This document shows, piece by piece, positions 5,321 through 8,469 of a stretch of DNA of 8,469 bases. Position 1 is the stretch's first letter; every line of letters starts with the position of its first letter. This stretch comes from Candidatus Parabacteroides intestinavium (GTDB taxonomy: Bacteria > Bacteroidota > Bacteroidia > Bacteroidales > Tannerellaceae), in assembly GCA_019118725.1 (NCBI GenBank), contig DWYO01000024.1:1-8469 (forward strand). Direction: 5' to 3'. Position numbers and translations under genes: made by a program. Below the pieces are notes generated by a model. That model was not told where the DNA came from and searched no databases. It saw only the letters and a program-made list of their open reading frames with translations.

Positions 5321-6841
5321 TTACCTCATGTTTTTTTGTAATGCGAGTAATTCTTCCAAGATAGTACGGCTATTTGATAAGCGAGGTATCTTATGTTGTC
5401 CGCCTAATTTACCTTTACGTTGCAACCAATCGTAGAAGAGACCTTCGCGGGCTACGATGACCTCCAAAGGTTGGAGGGATATTTCCTTGTAGCGCTTGGC
5501 TTCATAATCCGAATTTACATGCTTCAGCGCTTCGTCCAGTTGGTATGCGAAATCAGGAACCGAGGCAGGCATCTTCTCAAATTCAATCAGCCATTGATGC
5601 CTTCCCTTGGCTTTATCTAAGATAAAGAGTGGGGCGGCGGTATATTCTTTTACTACGGCACCGGTCTTTTGGCATGCGATACGGATGGCCCGGTCGGCAT
5701 TATTCACCATCAATTCCTCGCCAAAGGCATTGATAAAGTGTTTTGTCCGGCCGGAAATGACGAATTTATAAGGGTGTAAGGAGGTGAAGCACACCGTGTC
5801 TCCAATTAGGTAACGCCACAGACCTCCGGAGGTGGTTATCACTAAAGCATAGTTCTTTCCCAATTCAACCTCTTCCAACGGATAGACATGCGGATTGTCT
5901 GAGTCTAATTCGTTTACCGGGACAAACTCATAAAAAATATCATAGTCCAGCATCAACAAAAGAGAATGATCGTTCGGGTCGTTCTGAATACCGAAAAAGC
6001 CCTCTGAAGCATTATACGTTTCCATATAATGCATTTTGTCTGAAGGTATCAGCTCTTTGTATTGTTCCCGATAAGGCTCGAAACTGATTCCTCCATGAAA
6101 AAACACCTCCAGATTAGGCCATATCTCCGTCAGGTATTGCTTCCCGGTTTTTCGCAAGATGGCTTTCAAGAGAACCAGCATCCACGAGGGAACTCCGGAA
6201 AGGTTCCCTACATCTTCCCGGTGGGTCTGTTCGACAATCGCTTTGATTTTGCTTTCCCATTCATCCATCAGGATGGTTCCCTTTTTCGGCACGCGGATCA
6301 GGTTCACCAGCGGATTCAGGTTCTGGAGCAATACCGCCGATAAATCTCCGCAATGCGCCTGTCCGTTTAAAGGGGATGGGCTATGGCTTCCGCCCAATAT
6401 TAATCCTTTATGGCGAAAGAAATGGCTATCCGGATTGTTTCTCAAATAGAGAGACACCGTGTCAAAGCCTCCTTGGTAATGGCAATGCTTCAGGATATCG
6501 GGAGTTACCGGGAGAAATTTGCTCTTGTCGCTTGTAGTTCCGCTGCTTTTGGCGAACCACAGGCACTTGCCGGGCCACAGTACGTCTCGTTCTCCATGAA
6601 TCATGCGCTTTACCTCCTCCTTGATCTGGTCGTAGGTCTGAATAGGAAATCGTTTTTTAAAGTCAGCGTAGCGTGTAATATCCCGGAATCCTTGTTCCTT
6701 GCCCCATGACGTATGCATGGCTTTCCGGACCAAACGCATCAATTGGTGGTTTTGAATTGTCCCGGCCTCTTCCGCATAGCGGTCTATTTGCTTGTGCCTG
6801 AGACGAAAATAGTGATATATTGTATGTGTCAGAATATCCAT
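5321..6841 (-). CDS. GH3-family (auxin-responsive-type) adenylating enzyme
   Basis: The 506-residue soluble protein belongs to the GH3 branch of the adenylate-forming superfamily. In plants this branch joins acyl acids such as indole-acetate or jasmonate to amino acids through an acyl-AMP intermediate. The three nucleotide-binding motifs are present: SSGTTSDKSK (99-108, motif I), YNASE (276-280, motif II) and WRYLIGD (342-348, motif III). Also visible are HGG (249-251), SGRTKHFINAFGEEL (363-377) and a C-terminal GGQHKIPR with Lys484, matching the conserved lysine-containing tail of plant GH3 proteins. It should therefore be catalytically competent. The acid and amine substrates in Bacteroidetes are not known to me, and the neighbours (murF, pfkA) do not reveal them. 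It has its own promoter, back-to-back with that of the phosphofructokinase gene. Confidence 0.9.
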   Translation of the reverse strand: MDILTHTIYHYFRLRHKQIDRYAEEAGTIQNHQLMRLVRKAMHTSWGKEQGFRDITRYADFKKRFPIQTYDQIKEEVKRMIHGERDVLWPGKCLWFAKSSGTTSDKSKFLPVTPDILKHCHYQGGFDTVSLYLRNNPDSHFFRHKGLILGGSHSPSPLNGQAHCGDLSAVLLQNLNPLVNLIRVPKKGTILMDEWESKIKAIVEQTHREDVGNLSGVPSWMLVLLKAILRKTGKQYLTEIWPNLEVFFHGGISFEPYREQYKELIPSDKMHYMETYNASEGFFGIQNDPNDHSLLLMLDYDIFYEFVPVNELDSDNPHVYPLEEVELGKNYALVITTSGGLWRYLIGDTVCFTSLHPYKFVISGRTKHFINAFGEELMVNNADRAIRIACQKTGAVVKEYTAAPLFILDKAKGRHQWLIEFEKMPASVPDFAYQLDEALKHVNSDYEAKRYKEISLQPLEVIVAREGLFYDWLQRKGKLGGQHKIPRLSNSRTILEELLALQKNMR

Positions 6842-6861
6842 ATCCCTTTTTTATTGTGAAG

Positions 6862-6869
6862 CAAAGATA
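6862..6869 (-). promoter_or_regulatory. -7 promoter element of the GH3 gene
   Basis: On the minus strand this reads TATCTTTG, an exact TAnnTTTG match, giving a leader of about 15 nt to the ATG at 6841. There is no TTTG at its -33 position; that stretch is taken up by the opposing -7 box at 6889-6896. Confidence 0.65.
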
Positions 6870-6888
6870 ATTATTCTCTTTTTATTTA

Positions 6889-6896
6889 TACCTTTG
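6889..6896 (+). promoter_or_regulatory. -7 promoter element of the phosphofructokinase gene
   Basis: TACCTTTG matches TAnnTTTG exactly and would start transcription near 6903, leaving an A/T-rich leader of about 38 nt before the ATG at 6941. No Shine-Dalgarno is seen; the A-rich leader is typical of this phylum. Its -33 position falls on the opposing GH3 -7 box. Confidence 0.65.
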
Positions 6897-6940
6897 TGAA
6901 GTTGGATTTTTAAAGATAGAAATAATTAAATAAAAATATA

Positions 6941-7954
6941 ATGAAAATTGGTATTCTCTCTTCAGGGGGCGATTGCCCGGGAATAAACGCTACGATACGT
7001 GGTGTGGGAAAAACGGCCATAACCCAATATGGGATGGAAGTAGTCGGGATTCATGGAGGATTTTCCGGACTATTGAATAGAGATGTGGAGCCTTTGGACG
7101 AGCATAGCTTGTCCGGAATACTGAACTTAGGTGGAACTATCTTGGGAACTTCGCGTGAAAAGGGGTTTCGCGAGATGTTGACCTCGCCAGACCAAGAGCA
7201 ATCCCTGCTTATCACGCAAGCCTACGAGGAACTGGGGCTGGATTGTCTGGTCTGCATCGGAGGCAATGGCACACAAAAGACAACGAATCTGCTGGCTCAG
7301 CATGGCCTGCACGTGATTGGTCTGCCTAAGACTATTGATAATGATATTTGGGGTACGGAGATCACCTTCGGGTTTGATACAGCGGTTAATATCGCGACCG
7401 AAGCCATCGATCGGTTGCACTCTACGGCAAGCTCCCACAAACGGGTGATGCTGGTTGAAGTGATGGGGCACCGTGCCGGCTGGATTGCTCTGTACGCTGG
7501 TATGGCGGGAGGTGCCGATGTCATCCTCTTACCTGAATTGGGATTCGATATCCAAAAGATAAACGAGGCTATTTGTCATCGGGCACAAAAGGGAAAACCG
7601 CACTCTATCGTAGTGGTGGCTGAGGGACTTAAAATGCCGGATAAGAAGAAGGCTACCGACTTTCTGACGCATGAGATTGAGGCGGCTACCGGTATAGAGA
7701 CTCGTAAAACCGTGTTGGGATATATCCAACGAGGCGGAAATCCGTCTCCTTTCGACCGGATTTTGGCGACTCGATTGGGCGGTTATGCTACGGAGCTGAT
7801 TGCGAAGGGGCAGTTCGGGTGTATGGTGTGTGTCAAAGATAATCGCATAGACTCGATACCGTTAAGTGAAGTGGCCGGTAAGCTTAAGCTGGTTACGCCG
7901 GAGCATGATTTGGTTGTCCAAGGGAAAAGAATGGGGATCTCATTTGGCGTATAA
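6941..7954 (+). CDS. 6-phosphofructokinase (predicted ATP-dependent)
   Basis: This enzyme phosphorylates fructose 6-phosphate to fructose 1,6-bisphosphate in glycolysis. The 337 residues match the bacterial family length. Visible motifs are the donor-binding start SSGGDCPGINATIRG (7-21), GTSREKG with Arg72, GGNGT (107-111), PKTIDND with the likely catalytic base Asp133 (129-135), Arg168 in SSHKR, EVMGHRAGW (173-181), EGL (228-230) and GYIQRGG (260-266). Gly110, equivalent to E. coli Gly104, points to ATP rather than pyrophosphate as donor. Lys130, where E. coli has Gly124, is the residue found in pyrophosphate and mixed-type enzymes, so this is a long-branch or mixed-group PFK. Asn109 replaces the usual Asp of GGDG and His177 stands where Arg is usual. 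The gene has its own promoter and probably leads an operon with the membrane gene 11 bp downstream. Confidence 0.94.
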   Translation: MKIGILSSGGDCPGINATIRGVGKTAITQYGMEVVGIHGGFSGLLNRDVEPLDEHSLSGILNLGGTILGTSREKGFREMLTSPDQEQSLLITQAYEELGLDCLVCIGGNGTQKTTNLLAQHGLHVIGLPKTIDNDIWGTEITFGFDTAVNIATEAIDRLHSTASSHKRVMLVEVMGHRAGWIALYAGMAGGADVILLPELGFDIQKINEAICHRAQKGKPHSIVVVAEGLKMPDKKKATDFLTHEIEAATGIETRKTVLGYIQRGGNPSPFDRILATRLGGYATELIAKGQFGCMVCVKDNRIDSIPLSEVAGKLKLVTPEHDLVVQGKRMGISFGV

Positions 7955-7965
7955 CTTGCAGAATA

Positions 7966-8469
7966 ATGTTTGAAGGATATATTGGAATTCGCCTTTCGAG
8001 CGGGCAATTGGTTGAGGATGTATTGTTCACGGTGCTTTGTATATTATTCTTTCTCTTTGCCTTGTACGCCCGTTTGCATGTAAAATCATTCTTGAAGATG
8101 TTCCGTTGTGTCGGTACGTTGGGCAAGACCGGTGCGAATACGGAGATGTCTACCTATTATAATAAGGCTTTCAATGGTTTCATGACTTTCCAGGCACTAT
8201 TGCTATGTGGAATAGCTCTCTTTTTAGGAGCCAACCACGAAGGATTGTTGCATAATTTGAACGAAACGAAACTGGCTATTTCCATTATATCCTCTTTCCT
8301 GTTGATATTCATATACTATCTGCTCCGGCGGATGGTTTATTCGTTGTTGATTTTCACTTTTGCGGATGAGGCGTATTACAAGCAATGGAAACTGAATTAT
8401 AATGCCATCATCGGTATCTGGGGAATTACCCTTTATCTTCCTGTGATAGGACAAACATTTGTTGGAAAT
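7966..8469 (+). CDS. DUF4271-like integral membrane protein (3' end outside window)
   Basis: An open frame from ATG at 7966 continues without a stop to the window edge (168 codons, incomplete). Hydrophobic segments at about 17-36, 72-89, 102-120 and 146-162 predict an inner-membrane protein with at least four passes. The basic stretch RLHVKSFLKMFR follows the first helix, and YYKQWKLNYNAIIG precedes the last. The helix layout and the W-K-x-N-Y stretch match my recollection of the Bacteroidetes DUF4271 family, whose gene often precedes hemD (uroporphyrinogen-III synthase). If so, hemD should begin just beyond this window. The function is unknown. It starts 11 bp after the pfkA stop with no promoter motif between them, so the two are probably cotranscribed. 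Confidence 0.78.
   Translation, partial: MFEGYIGIRLSSGQLVEDVLFTVLCILFFLFALYARLHVKSFLKMFRCVGTLGKTGANTEMSTYYNKAFNGFMTFQALLLCGIALFLGANHEGLLHNLNETKLAISIISSFLLIFIYYLLRRMVYSLLIFTFADEAYYKQWKLNYNAIIGIWGITLYLPVIGQTFVGN

Overview
The window looks like chromosomal DNA of a Bacteroidales bacterium, probably Bacteroides/Parabacteroides-like. The evidence is the Bacteroidetes-type promoter -7 motif (TAnnTTTG) ahead of several genes, weak or absent Shine-Dalgarno sites, a free-standing murF, a bacterial GH3-family protein and a DUF4271-type membrane protein. The genus is inferred from general sequence character and was not tested by a database search.

Layout. (1) Bases 1-357 hold no convincing gene. They carry eight copies of a 19-bp palindrome, CTTCTGAGTSACTCAGAAG, whose centres recur every 40-42 bp. 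(2) Bases 358-1632 (minus) encode a secreted two-lobed aspartic-protease-like protein. (3) Bases 1633-1819 are a divergent control region with six GTTAT-type direct repeats, mostly on an exact 11-bp pitch, ending at a promoter. (4) Bases 1820-3882 encode a membrane histidine kinase and an OmpR/PhoB-type response regulator that overlap by 4 bp. (5) murF (4006-5289, plus) faces a GH3-type adenylating enzyme gene (5321-6841, minus). (6) A compact pair of back-to-back promoters separates the GH3 gene from a phosphofructokinase gene (6941-7954, plus). That gene is followed 11 bp later by a DUF4271-like membrane protein gene that runs off the right edge.

How the parts may work together. The protease-like gene and the kinase/regulator operon are divergent and share the 11-bp-phased array. 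That spacing suits tandem binding of an OmpR/PhoB-class regulator, so the simplest model is that the regulator encoded here controls its own operon and perhaps the secreted protein. The right half is housekeeping: peptidoglycan precursor synthesis (MurF) and glycolysis (PFK), with one enzyme of unknown substrate (GH3) between them.

The two signals that ordinary annotation would miss are the palindrome array at the left edge and the 11-bp-phased operator-like array. The phosphofructokinase also has substitutions at positions that are usually conserved in the active site.
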